Shown piece by piece: positions 1 through 10,362 of a stretch of DNA of 64,000 nucleotides (positions are counted from its first letter, which is position 1; the number at the start of each line of letters is the position of its first letter). A program made the translations under genes and the position numbers. The stretch is taken from positions 62,001 to 126,000 of the forward strand of contig JAIBEL010000054.1 in NCBI GenBank assembly GCA_019459285.1. Direction: 5' to 3'. The notes beneath the pieces are model-generated. The model ran no database searches and was not told where the DNA came from. It saw only the letters and a program-made list of their open reading frames with translations. This DNA comes from Rhizobium sp. (GTDB lineage Bacteria > Pseudomonadota > Gammaproteobacteria > Burkholderiales > Thiobacillaceae).

Positions 1-1
1 C

Positions 2-472
2 GATGCGCGCGCCGTCGCCGGCACGATTGCGCGCTGGCAGCGCTTCACCGCCTATACCCGCGACGACATGGAAGAGATCCTGGTGGCGAAGCTGATCGCC
101 ACCGCAGCCAAGCAGATCGGCCTGTTCCTGCTGATTCTGGCGGTAGTCAGCGCGGCCATCGTCGCTTTCATCATCTACACGATGACGCTCGGCAAGATCA
201 AGGAGATCGCCGTGCTGAAACTCATCGGCACCCGGAATCGCACCATCGCCGCGATGATCATGCAGGAGGCGCTGGGGCTGGGCGTGATCGGTTTCTTCGT
301 CGGCAAGTTCGCCGCCACCCTGTGGGCGCCGGCCTTTCCCAAATACGTGCTGCTCGAGACCGGCGACGCGGCACGCGCCTTCGTGCTGACCCTGGTGGTG
401 TGCGCATTGGCCTCGGTACTGGCGATACGCGCCGCGCTCAAGATCGACCCGGCGGAGGCGATCGGTGGCTGA
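2..472 (+). CDS. ABC transporter permease, FtsX/MacB type (C-terminal part)
   Basis: The reading frame is open from base 2, so the true start lies outside the window and only about 156 residues are visible. Three hydrophobic segments can be seen (around residues 43-63, 80-105 and 125-145), separated by a cytoplasmic stretch containing KIKEIAVLKLIGTRNRTI, and the protein ends in DPAEAIGG. This is the usual C-terminus of FtsX-like permeases (DevC/LolC/MacB class). The downstream ATPase overlaps it by 8 bases, so the two form one transporter operon. The substrate cannot be told from this fragment. Confidence 0.88.
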   Translation, partial: DARAVAGTIARWQRFTAYTRDDMEEILVAKLIATAAKQIGLFLLILAVVSAAIVAFIIYTMTLGKIKEIAVLKLIGTRNRTIAAMIMQEALGLGVIGFFVGKFAATLWAPAFPKYVLLETGDAARAFVLTLVVCALASVLAIRAALKIDPAEAIGG

Positions 473-1187
473 CGTTGCCTCAACCCGGCCCGCGATCCTC
501 ATCGAGGGCCTCACCAAGCGCTACGGTAGCGGGGGCGCGGCGGTCGATGCGCTGAAAGGCGTCGATATGACGGTCTGGCCCGGCGAGGTTGTCGGCCTGA
601 TCGGGCCGTCCGGCTCCGGCAAGACCACCTTGCTGAAATGCCTGGGCGCAGTGATCGAGCCGACCGCCGGCCGGTTCACCCTTGGCGGCGAAATGATCTT
701 CGACGGCGGCTGGAAGACCGGCGACCTGCGCGCGCTGCGCCGCGACCGTATCGGTTTCGTGTTCCAGGCGCCCTATCTGATCCCTTTCCTCGATGCCACC
801 GACAACGTAGCGCTGCTGCCGATGCTGGCCGGCGTACCCAATCCGCAGGCGCGCGCGACCGCGCTGGAGATGCTCACCGCGCTCGACGTGCAGCACCGTG
901 CGCAGGCGCGCATCGCCGAACTCTCGGGCGGCGAACAGCAGCGCGTGGCGATCGCGCGGGCACTTGCCAACAAGCCGCCGATCATTCTTGCCGATGAACC
1001 GACCGCGCCGCTCGACAGCGAACGCGCGCTCACCGTGGTGAAGATCCTCAACCGCCTGGCGCAGGAATTCCAGACCGCGATCATCGTCGTCACCCACGAC
1101 GAAAAAATCATCCCGACCTTCAAACGCATTTACCATATCCGTGACGGCAAGACTTACGAAGAAGCGGGCGAAGGACGCGCGATATGA
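465..1187 (+). CDS. ABC transporter ATP-binding protein (LolD/DevA-like)
   Basis: A 240-residue nucleotide-binding subunit. Walker A is GPSGSGKTT (about residues 47-55), the Q-loop is FVFQAPYL, the signature is LSGGEQQRVAIARAL, Walker B is IILADEPT and the switch histidine is in VVTHD. The length and the MacB/LolD-like pattern fit an ATPase paired with an FtsX-type permease. Translation starts at GTG 465, inside the last codons of the permease gene, which suggests coupling. The D-loop is APLDSE rather than the common GNLDS. It also overlaps the next gene by 4 bases (ATGA), so the metallo-hydrolase is probably cotranscribed. The exported substrate is unknown. Confidence 0.93.
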   Translation: MADVASTRPAILIEGLTKRYGSGGAAVDALKGVDMTVWPGEVVGLIGPSGSGKTTLLKCLGAVIEPTAGRFTLGGEMIFDGGWKTGDLRALRRDRIGFVFQAPYLIPFLDATDNVALLPMLAGVPNPQARATALEMLTALDVQHRAQARIAELSGGEQQRVAIARALANKPPIILADEPTAPLDSERALTVVKILNRLAQEFQTAIIVVTHDEKIIPTFKRIYHIRDGKTYEEAGEGRAI

Positions 1188-2614
1188 AACTGACCTTTCT
1201 TGGCGCAGCGCGCGAAGTGACGGGCTCCAGCTATCTGCTGGAAGCCGACGGCGTGCGCTTCCTGGTCGATTGCGGCATGTTCCAGGGCGGGCGCGAAGCG
1301 CGCGACAAGAATCGCCGCGCCTTCAGCTTCGATCCCCGAACGATCGATTTCGTCATCCTGACGCATGCCCACATCGATCACTCCGGGCTGCTGCCGCGGC
1401 TGGTCGCACTCGGTTTCAAAGGCCCTATCTACACAACACGTGCGACCTGCGACCTGTTGGCGGTGATGCTGCCCGATTCGGCGCATATCCAGGAAAAGGA
1501 AGCGGAATACCAGAACCTCCACCGTTTCCGCCAGGGGATGGCCCGGCGCGACGCGGCACGCGGTTCGTCTCCGCGCGACACGGCGCCGCTGTATACCGTG
1601 GCGCAGGCGCAGGCCTCGCTCAAACAGCTCAATCCGGTCGATTACGATCTGGAAATCGCGCCGCATCCACAGGTGCGCTGCACCTTCCGCGACGCCGGCC
1701 ATATTCTCGGCTCGGCGATCGTCGAAGTCTGGGTGGGCGAAGGACCGCACCGCCGCAAACTCGTGTTTTCCGGCGACCTGGGCCAGCCTGCACGGCCCTT
1801 GCTGCGTGACCCGACGCCGATCTTCGACGCCGACTACCTGCTGGTCGAGTCGACCTACGGCAACCGCGATCACAAGAGCATGGAAGCGACGCAGGATGAA
1901 CTGGTGACGGCGATCAACGACACCATCGAACGAAAGGGCGGCAACGTCATCATTCCCGCCTTTGCGGTGGGGCGTACGCAGGACATGCTCTACCTGCTGG
2001 CCGACCTGGCCCGGCAGGCGCGCATTCCCAAGCTTTCCGTCTTCGTCGATTCGCCGATGGCCACCGCGGCCACCGAAATCACCTTCAAGCACATGGAACT
2101 CCTCGACGCCGAAACCCACGCGCTGATGGGTCGGCATGGCGGTGCGCAATATTTCCGCAAGCTCGAATTCGTCGAGGATGTCGAGGAATCGAAGGCGCTC
2201 GACCGCGTCACGGGCGGCGCCGTCATCATCTCGGCCAGCGGCATGTGCGAGGCCGGCCGCATCAAATACCACCTGCGCGCCAACCTGGCACGCCGCGAAT
2301 CGACCATCCTCATCACCGGTTTCCAGGCTGCCGGCACCTTCGGCCGCCGCCTCGTCGACGGCGCCAAGCGCGTGCGCCTGCTGGGCGAGGATATTCCGGT
2401 GCGTGCCGATCTCTACACACTGGGCGGGTTGTCGGCGCATGCCGACCGTACCGCCCTGCTCGCCTGGCTGGGCCACTTCCGCAGCAAGCCGCGCCAGGTA
2501 TTTGTCGTGCATGGCGAGGAGACGGTGGCGAAGGATTTTGCCGCCGACCTGAAGACGCAGTTCGACTGGAATGCGATGGCGCCGGCACCGGGCCATGGCC
2601 TCATCCTCGAATGA
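1184..2614 (+). CDS. MBL-fold/beta-CASP ribonuclease-like protein
   Basis: A 476-residue metallo-beta-lactamase with an inserted beta-CASP domain, the architecture of CPSF73/Ysh1-type exonucleases and bacterial homologues. The dinuclear zinc motif THAHIDHSG (HxHxDH) lies near residue 63, DAGHILGSA supplies a further histidine, and SGDLG follows. The RNA-specificity part has VEDVEES, an ISASGMCEAGRI motif, and a final LSAHADR and VVHGEE. No KH domain is visible, unlike archaeal CPSF. The start overlaps the ABC ATPase stop (ATGA). Activity on RNA is inferred from the family; no partner in this window indicates a specific substrate. Confidence 0.9.
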   Translation: MKLTFLGAAREVTGSSYLLEADGVRFLVDCGMFQGGREARDKNRRAFSFDPRTIDFVILTHAHIDHSGLLPRLVALGFKGPIYTTRATCDLLAVMLPDSAHIQEKEAEYQNLHRFRQGMARRDAARGSSPRDTAPLYTVAQAQASLKQLNPVDYDLEIAPHPQVRCTFRDAGHILGSAIVEVWVGEGPHRRKLVFSGDLGQPARPLLRDPTPIFDADYLLVESTYGNRDHKSMEATQDELVTAINDTIERKGGNVIIPAFAVGRTQDMLYLLADLARQARIPKLSVFVDSPMATAATEITFKHMELLDAETHALMGRHGGAQYFRKLEFVEDVEESKALDRVTGGAVIISASGMCEAGRIKYHLRANLARRESTILITGFQAAGTFGRRLVDGAKRVRLLGEDIPVRADLYTLGGLSAHADRTALLAWLGHFRSKPRQVFVVHGEETVAKDFAADLKTQFDWNAMAPAPGHGLILE

Positions 2615-2624
2615 GCCGGTGCCG

Positions 2625-3689
2625 ATGAATTTTCCCCGTCTATCATCCGGCCTCCTGTTGCTGGCTTTGCTGGGGGGCGGCCTGGCGGGGCATGCGCGGG
2701 CCGCTTCGACGGCCGATTGGGAAGGATGCAGCGCGATTCCGGCGGATGCCGAACGACTGGCCTGCTACGACCGCGTGTCAGGGCGTTCGCACCTCGAGAC
2801 TGTCCCCCGGGTCGAGGCCAAACCGGCACCACAGCCTGCCGCAGCGCTCCCGCTGGCGCAAACCGTGCTGCCGGAACCGAAGCTGCTTTCTGCACTGTCG
2901 CGCCACTGGGAACTGGACGACGAAGCCAAGCAGGGCGCCTTCCTGTTTCAACCTCACCGGCCCAACTATTTCCTGCCCGTCAAATACAGCAACGCACCCA
3001 ACGATTCCCCGTTTCGGAATACCTTCGCCCAGCCCGGCCTCGGTCTCGAAAACGTCGAGACGGAATTGCAGTTGAGTTTCAAGATCAAGGCCATGCAGGG
3101 CGTGTTCGGTCATGACAATGCCGATCTGTGGTTTGGCTACACGGCGACTTCGTTCTGGCAGGCCTACAACCACAGCATTTCCTCGCCGTTTCGCGAGACC
3201 AACTACGAACCGGAGGCGATGTTGGTGTACCGCACGAATTACGAGCTTACCGGTTTCCGTGGACGTTTCATCAATTTCGGCCTGTCGCACCAGTCGAATG
3301 GCCGCGGCGAAGATCTGTCGCGCAGTTGGAACCGGATTTACGTGCAGTTCGGGTTAGAGCGTGGCAACCTGGCGCTGCTGATCCGGCCCTGGTATCGCAT
3401 TCCAGAAAGCCGGAGGGCCGACGACAACCCCGACATCGGCAACTACATGGGGCATGGCGATCTGCTGGCGGTCTACAGCAAGGGCCGCAATGCCTATTCG
3501 CTCCTGCTGCGCAATAATTTCAAGAGCCCGAACAACCGGGGTGCGCTGAAACTGAACTGGAGCTTCCCGCTGGTCGGGCGCCTGAAAGGTTACGTGCAAT
3601 ATTTCAACGGCTACGGTGAATCGCTGATCGACTACAACCACCGACAGCAGTCCCTGGGTCTCGGCGTCAGCCTGGCCGAGGGCATGTAA
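2625..3689 (+). CDS. pldA: Outer membrane phospholipase A
   Basis: A 354-residue outer-membrane phospholipase A1 homologue. ATG 2625 is chosen because it directly begins a signal peptide (MNFPRLSSGLLLLALLGGG, cleavage near HARA-AS). The catalytic motif LSHQSNGR carries the His-x-Ser pair of PldA, and the C-terminal half is rich in alternating beta-strand segments and ends like a barrel. The region between the signal and the barrel (about residues 30-85, proline/alanine rich) is longer than in E. coli PldA (289 residues). The enzyme would hydrolyse phospholipids in the outer leaflet when membrane asymmetry is lost. It is convergent with the next gene, with only 3 bases between stops. Confidence 0.93.
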   Translation: MNFPRLSSGLLLLALLGGGLAGHARAASTADWEGCSAIPADAERLACYDRVSGRSHLETVPRVEAKPAPQPAAALPLAQTVLPEPKLLSALSRHWELDDEAKQGAFLFQPHRPNYFLPVKYSNAPNDSPFRNTFAQPGLGLENVETELQLSFKIKAMQGVFGHDNADLWFGYTATSFWQAYNHSISSPFRETNYEPEAMLVYRTNYELTGFRGRFINFGLSHQSNGRGEDLSRSWNRIYVQFGLERGNLALLIRPWYRIPESRRADDNPDIGNYMGHGDLLAVYSKGRNAYSLLLRNNFKSPNNRGALKLNWSFPLVGRLKGYVQYFNGYGESLIDYNHRQQSLGLGVSLAEGM

Positions 3690-3692
3690 GCT

Positions 3693-4547
3693 TCAGGGCG
3701 CGTGGGGCAGCGCCTCCTCCAGCAGGCGGTGCACGTACTTGACCGGAATGGCGTAACTGATCCCGCTGGGCGCGGAGATCGCGGATTCGCGCGTGCCCCG
3801 TACGTACACCGAGTTGACCACGCCCAGGACCTCGCCGGTATCGGGGTGCCATACCGGGCTGCCGCTGTTGCCGGGATAGGCCACGGCGTCCAGTTCGAAT
3901 ACTTCATACGGCGAGACGGCCTGTTTGATGACATGCGCATTCAACTGGGACGCGGCCGCGACAGGCGTGAAGATGGGAATGATGGCGGCCAGCCCGGCCC
4001 GATGCGTGGAGGGATTGAGGCCCAGTATCGAGCCGATCGGATAGCCGGTGAAATAGAGCTGCCAGCCTTCGCGCACCTGGCTGGAGTCACCGAGTTTCAG
4101 CGGGGGCAATGGCTCGCCCGCGATTTTCAGCAAGGCCAGGTCGCGTGCCTTGTCGCTGGCGATCAGTTCCGCGGCGCGGACCGATATCCGCTGGTCGCGA
4201 CCGACGAACACGGCGTACATTTCCTTCTTTTCGCTATCCAGCGGCTTGCTGAATATATGCGCGCACGATACGACGTAGTGACCGTCCAGTACTGCGAAGC
4301 CGGTGCCGAGCAGGTTGGCGGGCGGCCGGCCGGTGGGCTTGAAGGTGCCGACGCCGACCACGCCCGGTTTGATGCTGGGGAGCATGTCGGCCACGTCGGC
4401 ATGGACAGGCGAGGCCAGCAGGAGCGCAATCACGACCCAGCTGGTACGCGGCTTGCTCGCCCATGAAGCGCCCAGCCGCCGGAGGTAGCCGGGCAAGGAC
4501 CTGTAAATTCGATACAATCCGGGCGGCAGCAAAGACTTTATATTCAT
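3693..4547 (-). CDS. Secreted trypsin-like serine protease
   Basis: A 284-residue protein started at the ATG whose complement ends at 4547. The frame is open further upstream, but that extension shows no conserved features. An N-terminal basic stretch and a hydrophobic segment ending in ASPVHA suggest export. The chymotrypsin-fold triad can be read as His in VSCAHIF, Asp in ARDLALL and Ser in YPGNSGSPV. There is no PDZ domain, so it is not a classical DegP/DegS. The end GISYAIPVKYVHRLLEEAL resembles the closing helix of HtrA-like protease domains. Convergent with pldA and divergent from the nucleotide-sugar dehydrogenase (14 bases between starts). The substrate is unknown. Confidence 0.85.
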   Translation of the reverse strand: MNIKSLLPPGLYRIYRSLPGYLRRLGASWASKPRTSWVVIALLLASPVHADVADMLPSIKPGVVGVGTFKPTGRPPANLLGTGFAVLDGHYVVSCAHIFSKPLDSEKKEMYAVFVGRDQRISVRAAELIASDKARDLALLKIAGEPLPPLKLGDSSQVREGWQLYFTGYPIGSILGLNPSTHRAGLAAIIPIFTPVAAASQLNAHVIKQAVSPYEVFELDAVAYPGNSGSPVWHPDTGEVLGVVNSVYVRGTRESAISAPSGISYAIPVKYVHRLLEEALPHAP

Positions 4548-4561
4548 AGGGGAATCCAAGC

Positions 4562-5841
<1,280 letters not shown>

Positions 5842-5842
<1 letters not shown>

Positions 5843-6870
5843 TGTCCGCATTCGATGCGCTGAAGAAAACGCTCGAAGCCGAGCCTGGCACCTGGCTCGT
5901 TACCGGGGCTGCCGGCTTCATCGGCAGCAATCTGGTGGAAGCGTTGCTGTTGCTCAACCAGCGCGTCGTCGGCCTCGACAACTTCGCCACCGGCCACGAA
6001 AAGAACCTGGCGCAGGTGCAGGCCAGCGTCGGCCCCGGGCGCTGGGAAAACTTCCGCTTCAAGCGCGGTGACATCCGTGATCTCATCACCTGCCATACCG
6101 TGTGCAAGGGCGTCGATTACGTCCTGCATCAGGCTGCATTGGGTTCGGTGCCGCGTTCGATCGAGGATCCGTTGACGACGCACGCCGCCAACAACACCGG
6201 TTTTCTCAATATGCTGGTCGCCGCGCGCGATGCGAAGGTCAAGCGTTTCGTTTACGCCGCATCGAGTTCCACCTATGGCGACCATCCCGGCCTGCCCAAG
6301 GTTGAGGACGTCATCGGCAAGCCGCTGTCGCCCTATGCGGTGACCAAGCTGGTGAACGAACTGTATGCCGACGTGTTCGGCCGTTGCTACGGTATGGGAT
6401 CGATCGGCCTGCGCTACTTCAACATCTTCGGCCGCCGCCAGGATCCGCAGGGCGCCTACGCCGCCGTGGTGCCGAAGTGGGTGTCGAGCATGATCAGGAA
6501 CGAGCCGGTGTACATCAACGGCGACGGCGAAACCAGCCGCGACTTCTGCTACATCGACAACGTCATCCAGGCCAACCTGCTTGCCGCCACCAGCCAGCAT
6601 GCGGACGCAGCCAACCAGGTCTACAACGTCGCCGTCGGCGACCGTACGACCCTGAACCAGCTGTTCGAGGCCATACGGAGCCTGCTCGCACCGAAATTTC
6701 CCCATCTTGCCGGCTTCAAACCGGACTACCGCGACTTCCGCGCGGGCGACGTGCGCCATTCGCTCGCCGACATTTCCAAGGCGCGCACGCGGTTGGGCTA
6801 CGAGCCGACACACCGCATCGGCGAGGGTCTGGCCGAGGCGATGGACTGGTATGTGCAGGACCTGAGTTGA
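5842..6870 (+). CDS. UDP-N-acetylglucosamine 4-epimerase-like SDR (TviC/WbpP family)
   Basis: A 342-residue extended short-chain dehydrogenase. The NAD-binding motif [10 protein letters not shown] lies near residue 20 and the catalytic YxxxK is in SPYAVTK. The ~16-residue N-terminal helix before the Rossmann fold ([19 protein letters not shown]) and the [11 protein letters not shown] segment are typical of the WbpP/TviC 4-epimerases acting on N-acetylated sugars. ATG 5842 (TGATG overlap with the dehydrogenase stop, with TGGAGG five bases upstream) is preferred to GTG 5839. It probably supplies or uses the dehydrogenase product. Specificity is inferred from family and pairing. Confidence 0.9.
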
Positions 6871-6954
6871 GGCTGTTTGCCGAGCAATGTGCCGGGCCTC
6901 GCACCAGACGCATGCAGTGCGCCGCGCAGCGACCAGGAACGACGCTGTTCAGCC

Positions 6955-8586
6955 ATGACGACGCATGACGAGCAGACCGGGCCGGGCGACGCCGCCAGGC
7001 AGAGCGCGCTGGATATCCTGTTGCGGCGGATGCAGGCCGAGAGCGATTTTCCGGCCCTGTCCGAAGCGATCGGCGACATCAACCGGATCGCCTCGTCCGA
7101 CCGCGAAGGCGTCAACGAACTTTCCAACCATATCCTCAAGGACTTCGCGCTCACCAACAAGCTGTTGAAGCTGGCCAACGTCGCCTTCTACAACCAGGTG
7201 GGCGGCGGCTCGATCAGCACGATTTCGCGCGCGGTGGTGGTCCTCGGCTTCGATGCGGTACGGTCGATCGCATTGAGCCTGATCCTGTTCGACAACCTGG
7301 AAAACAAGGCGCACGCGCAGCACCTGAAAGAGGAATTCGTCAAGGTGCTGTATGCCGGCATGCTGGCGCGCGAGATGGCGGGCAATGCGCAGGTGAAGGA
7401 TGTGGAAGAGGCATTCATCGGCGCCATGCTGCACAAGCTCGGTCGCATGCTGGCGATGTTTTATTTTCCCGAGGAGATGGCACTCGTCCTGCAACGCGTC
7501 GAGACCGAAGGCTTGAGCGACGCCCGGGTGTCGACCGAAGTGCTGGGCGTGTCGTTCGAGAATCTCGGCATCGGCATCGCGCGCAGCTGGGGGTTTCCCG
7601 ACCCGTTGGTGCAGAGCATGAAAAAGCTCCCGGACGGGAAGATCAGAAAAAGCGCCAGCAACGTCGAGCGGCTGCGCGCGCTGGCAGGATTCGCCAACGA
7701 GTTATGTGAAATTATCCTCGATACGCCCGATGAAGACCGCAGCAAGGCCTTGGGCAGGCTCACGGCGCGGTTCGGCGATACCGTGCCGGTGACGGCGGAA
7801 CAGCTGTCCGGCATGATGGAAAAATCGATGCAGGACATCGGCCAGTTCGCGCGGGTGGTGAATGTGAACCTGAAGCACAGCGATTTTGCCCGGCAGGCCT
7901 CGAAATGGGCGGGTCTGGCGGCACCGCCAGGCCAGACGTCGGCACCGCAGGAAGCGAACATGGGCATGCCGGACGCCATGGCGGCGCTGGATGCCAATGT
8001 GTTGCACGAGGCCGCACCGGCTATCGAACAGGGCGCCGTCGTCCGCGGCAAACAGGAACGCACGCCGGAGGAGATTCAATCCATCCTGGCCTCGGGTTTG
8101 CAGGATGTCGGCAATTCGCTGATCGACGACAGCATTTCCATCAACGATATCCTGCGCATGATCCTCGAGGCCATGTATACCGGCATGGGATTCGAGCACG
8201 TGGTGCTGTGCATCAAGGATGGCCGCCGCAACGCGATGTGCGGCAAGTTCGGTTTTGGCGACGACGTGCAGCGCCTGGTCAAGGCATTCGATTTTTCCCT
8301 GGCGGGCCAGCCGGATGTCTTCCTCGTCGCGCTGCAGAACAATGCCGATATCCTGATCTCCGACATCGACGATTCCAAGATCGCCACGCGGATTCCGGCC
8401 TGGTATCGCAAGCATGTTCCGGCGCACACCTTCGTGCTGTTTCCCATCATCGTGAAAGGCAAGCCGGTCGGTCTGATCTATGCCGACCGGCCGCACGCCG
8501 GCGATATCACGATCCCCGAGAAAGAGCTCTCCCTGCTCAAGTCCTTGCGCAACCAGGCAGTATTGGCGATCCGGCAATCCTTGTAG
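6955..8586 (+). CDS. HDOD-domain signalling protein with C-terminal GAF-like domain
   Basis: A 543-residue cytoplasmic protein. The N-terminal half (about residues 15-215) is an HDOD domain: FALTNKLLKLANVAFYNQ, ISRAVVVLGFDAVRSIALSL and FIGAMLHKLGRMLA are characteristic. A linker rich in alanine and methionine follows, and the last ~150 residues resemble a GAF sensor (FEHVVLCIKDGR, FVLFPIIVKGKPVGLIYADRP, LKSLRNQAVLAIRQ). ATG 6955 is used because the preceding in-frame segment has no conserved features. HDOD proteins commonly act in signal transduction linked to motility, c-di-GMP or virulence; the ligand here is unknown. It stands alone between the epimerase and dacB. Confidence 0.85.
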   Translation: MTTHDEQTGPGDAARQSALDILLRRMQAESDFPALSEAIGDINRIASSDREGVNELSNHILKDFALTNKLLKLANVAFYNQVGGGSISTISRAVVVLGFDAVRSIALSLILFDNLENKAHAQHLKEEFVKVLYAGMLAREMAGNAQVKDVEEAFIGAMLHKLGRMLAMFYFPEEMALVLQRVETEGLSDARVSTEVLGVSFENLGIGIARSWGFPDPLVQSMKKLPDGKIRKSASNVERLRALAGFANELCEIILDTPDEDRSKALGRLTARFGDTVPVTAEQLSGMMEKSMQDIGQFARVVNVNLKHSDFARQASKWAGLAAPPGQTSAPQEANMGMPDAMAALDANVLHEAAPAIEQGAVVRGKQERTPEEIQSILASGLQDVGNSLIDDSISINDILRMILEAMYTGMGFEHVVLCIKDGRRNAMCGKFGFGDDVQRLVKAFDFSLAGQPDVFLVALQNNADILISDIDDSKIATRIPAWYRKHVPAHTFVLFPIIVKGKPVGLIYADRPHAGDITIPEKELSLLKSLRNQAVLAIRQSL

Positions 8587-8651
8587 GTCCCGCCTGGGGC
8601 GTCGGCGGTTGCCGTGCCGGCCGCCGCGCCGGAATTCGGCATAATGTCGCC

Positions 8652-10106
8652 ATGCCGTTTTTCCGAATCGTGTCCTGTTTCCTGCCCGGTCTGCTGTTTG
8701 CAGGCCTGTCCGTCGCGGCGCATGCCGAACCGCTCCCACCCGCCTTCACGGCTGCACTGCAACAGGCCGGCATCCCGCTCGACCACGTGGCGGTGGTGGT
8801 GCAGCCGTTGGACACGGATAAACCGCTGATCAGCCACAATGCCGATGCGGCGCTGAACCCTGCATCCGTCATGAAACTGGTGACCAGTTTTGCGGCATTG
8901 AATCAGCTGGGTCCGGACTATGTGTGGAAGACGGATGTCTGGGCAGAGGGGCCGATCAGGGAGGGCGTGCTCGAAGGAGACCTGGTCATCAAGGGCTACG
9001 GCGATCCCACCTTGACGCTGGAGCGGATGTGGCTGCTGCAGCGCGAACTGCGTGCACGCGGGGTACGCCACATCCGCGGCAATCTGGTGCTCGACCTGAG
9101 CGACTTCGAGTTGCCGGCCAGCGATCCGGGGGCATTCGATGGCGAGCCGCTGGCCCTGTACAACGCCGCGCCGGGCGCACTGGTTGCCAATTTCAACGCA
9201 ACGACCTTGCGTCTCAAGCCCGATGGCAACGCCATCGGGATCGAACCGGATATTGCGCTGCCCGGCGTCACGATTCGTTCGGATATCGCGTTGACCGAGA
9301 GTGCCGCCTGCAATGGCTGGAGGGATGCGCTGACACCGAGTATTCCCGATCCCGAACGAAGAGAGCTGGTCGTTGGTGGGCACTACCCGCGCGGATGCGG
9401 TGAACAGGCCTTGTCGCTGAACCTGTTCGAGCCCGCGGTGACCTTCGATTTCCTGTTTCGCGGCCTGTGGGCGGAAACGGGCGGCACGCTTGGCGGGCAG
9501 ACCGTGCCCGGCATGTCGCCGGAAACGCCGCCTCTCTTGCGTTTCGAATCACTTCCGCTGACCGATTCGCTTATCCGTCTCAACAAGTATTCCAACAACC
9601 TGATGGCGCGCAACCTGTTCCTGACGCTGGGTGCGGAAGCCTATGGCCCGCCGGCGACGCCGGACAAGGGGGCTCGCGCGGTACGCGAAGACTTGGTGCA
9701 GCGCGGGATTTCAACGCGGAAGCTGGTGCTGGAAAACGGCGCCGGCCTGTCGCGCATCGAGCGCATCAGTGCGGGCGCATTGAACCAGCTGTTGCGCGCG
9801 GCCTATCGGAGCCCGCTGTTCGCCGAATTCGAATCGGCCCTGCCCATTGCCGCGACCGATGGCACCCTGAAGCGCCGCTTCAAGGGCAGCACCCTGGCCG
9901 GCAGCGCACATCTCAAGACCGGTACCCTGCGCGACGTCAGCGCACTGGCGGGCTACGTGGACACGGCGAGCGGACGGCGGGTGAGTTTCGTCATGCTGGT
10001 GAACCACGCCAACGCCAGCCGCAGCGAGGCGGCGCAGCGTGCGTTGCTGGAATGGGTGCAGTCGGAGATGTCTCTGGATAGCGGGGCGCGGGATGACGTT
10101 CGATAA
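8652..10106 (+). CDS. dacB: D-alanyl-D-alanine carboxypeptidase/endopeptidase (PBP4 family)
   Basis: A 484-residue class C low-molecular-weight penicillin-binding protein. ATG 8652 begins a clear signal peptide (FFRIVSCFLPGLLFAGLSV, then AHAEP). The three active-site motifs are present: SVMK (SxxK, about residue 74), YSNNLMARN (SxN) and HLKTGTL (KTG). The insert between SxxK and SxN is long, as in DacB/PBP4. It trims peptide stems and cross-links of periplasmic peptidoglycan. The reading frame continues upstream through the preceding gene, but without a signal peptide, so the ATG is firm. A broken small gene overlaps its 3' end. Confidence 0.94.
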   Translation: MPFFRIVSCFLPGLLFAGLSVAAHAEPLPPAFTAALQQAGIPLDHVAVVVQPLDTDKPLISHNADAALNPASVMKLVTSFAALNQLGPDYVWKTDVWAEGPIREGVLEGDLVIKGYGDPTLTLERMWLLQRELRARGVRHIRGNLVLDLSDFELPASDPGAFDGEPLALYNAAPGALVANFNATTLRLKPDGNAIGIEPDIALPGVTIRSDIALTESAACNGWRDALTPSIPDPERRELVVGGHYPRGCGEQALSLNLFEPAVTFDFLFRGLWAETGGTLGGQTVPGMSPETPPLLRFESLPLTDSLIRLNKYSNNLMARNLFLTLGAEAYGPPATPDKGARAVREDLVQRGISTRKLVLENGAGLSRIERISAGALNQLLRAAYRSPLFAEFESALPIAATDGTLKRRFKGSTLAGSAHLKTGTLRDVSALAGYVDTASGRRVSFVMLVNHANASRSEAAQRALLEWVQSEMSLDSGARDDVR

Positions 10107-10350
10107 GGTGCCCGCATGGGCGGCGTGGCTGGCACAGGATGCGGGCGGCACCTGGTACCCGCAAGGGGCAGGCCGCGGCTGTAAAGCCGCTTAAGCGGCA
10201 ACAGCCGCGCTCTGGGCTTACGAAGCCGAGCCCAATCAGCAGGATAAGGGTTGGTACGAAAACGAGGTCGGGCGCATCCTGCGGCTGGGCCAGGCCGCGC
10301 CGCCTGCGGATTGGGAGGCGACACTGACCGCTTGGCCATCCAAGGCCTGA
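10093..10350 (+). pseudogene. Small conserved protein interrupted by a 57-bp palindromic element
   Basis: ATG 10093 (overlapping the dacB end by 14 bases) opens MTFDKVPAWAAWLAQDAGGTW, and the same frame resumes at 10213 with WAYEAEPNQQDKGWYENEVG and runs to TGA 10348-10350. Joined directly at the tryptophan codon the halves give a plausible protein of about 66 residues. From memory, small betaproteobacterial proteins with WLAQD and YEAEPN motifs are common. Between the halves lie exactly 57 bases (10156-10212, a multiple of three). They are repeated near ftsZ and carry an in-frame TAA from the palindrome centre. So the frame is kept but a stop is introduced. The function of the intact family is unknown. 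Confidence 0.72.
10156..10212 (-). repeat. 57-bp palindromic element, copy A (REP/RPE-like)
   Basis: Aligned without gaps to the reverse-complement copy at 37104-37160, 50 of 57 bases match. The element folds into a stem (outer CGCGGCTGT/ACAGCCGCG, inner GCCGC/GCGGC, TTAA loop) followed by an unpaired tail containing GGCCTGCCCC and GCGGGTA. It sits inside a small gene. Confidence 0.8.
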
Positions 10351-10362
10351 GACTGGTTTGAC

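Noticed and set aside
1154-2596. A 480-codon minus-strand frame opposite the MBL/beta-CASP gene
   Set aside because: The plus strand shows all catalytic motifs; the minus frame shows none.
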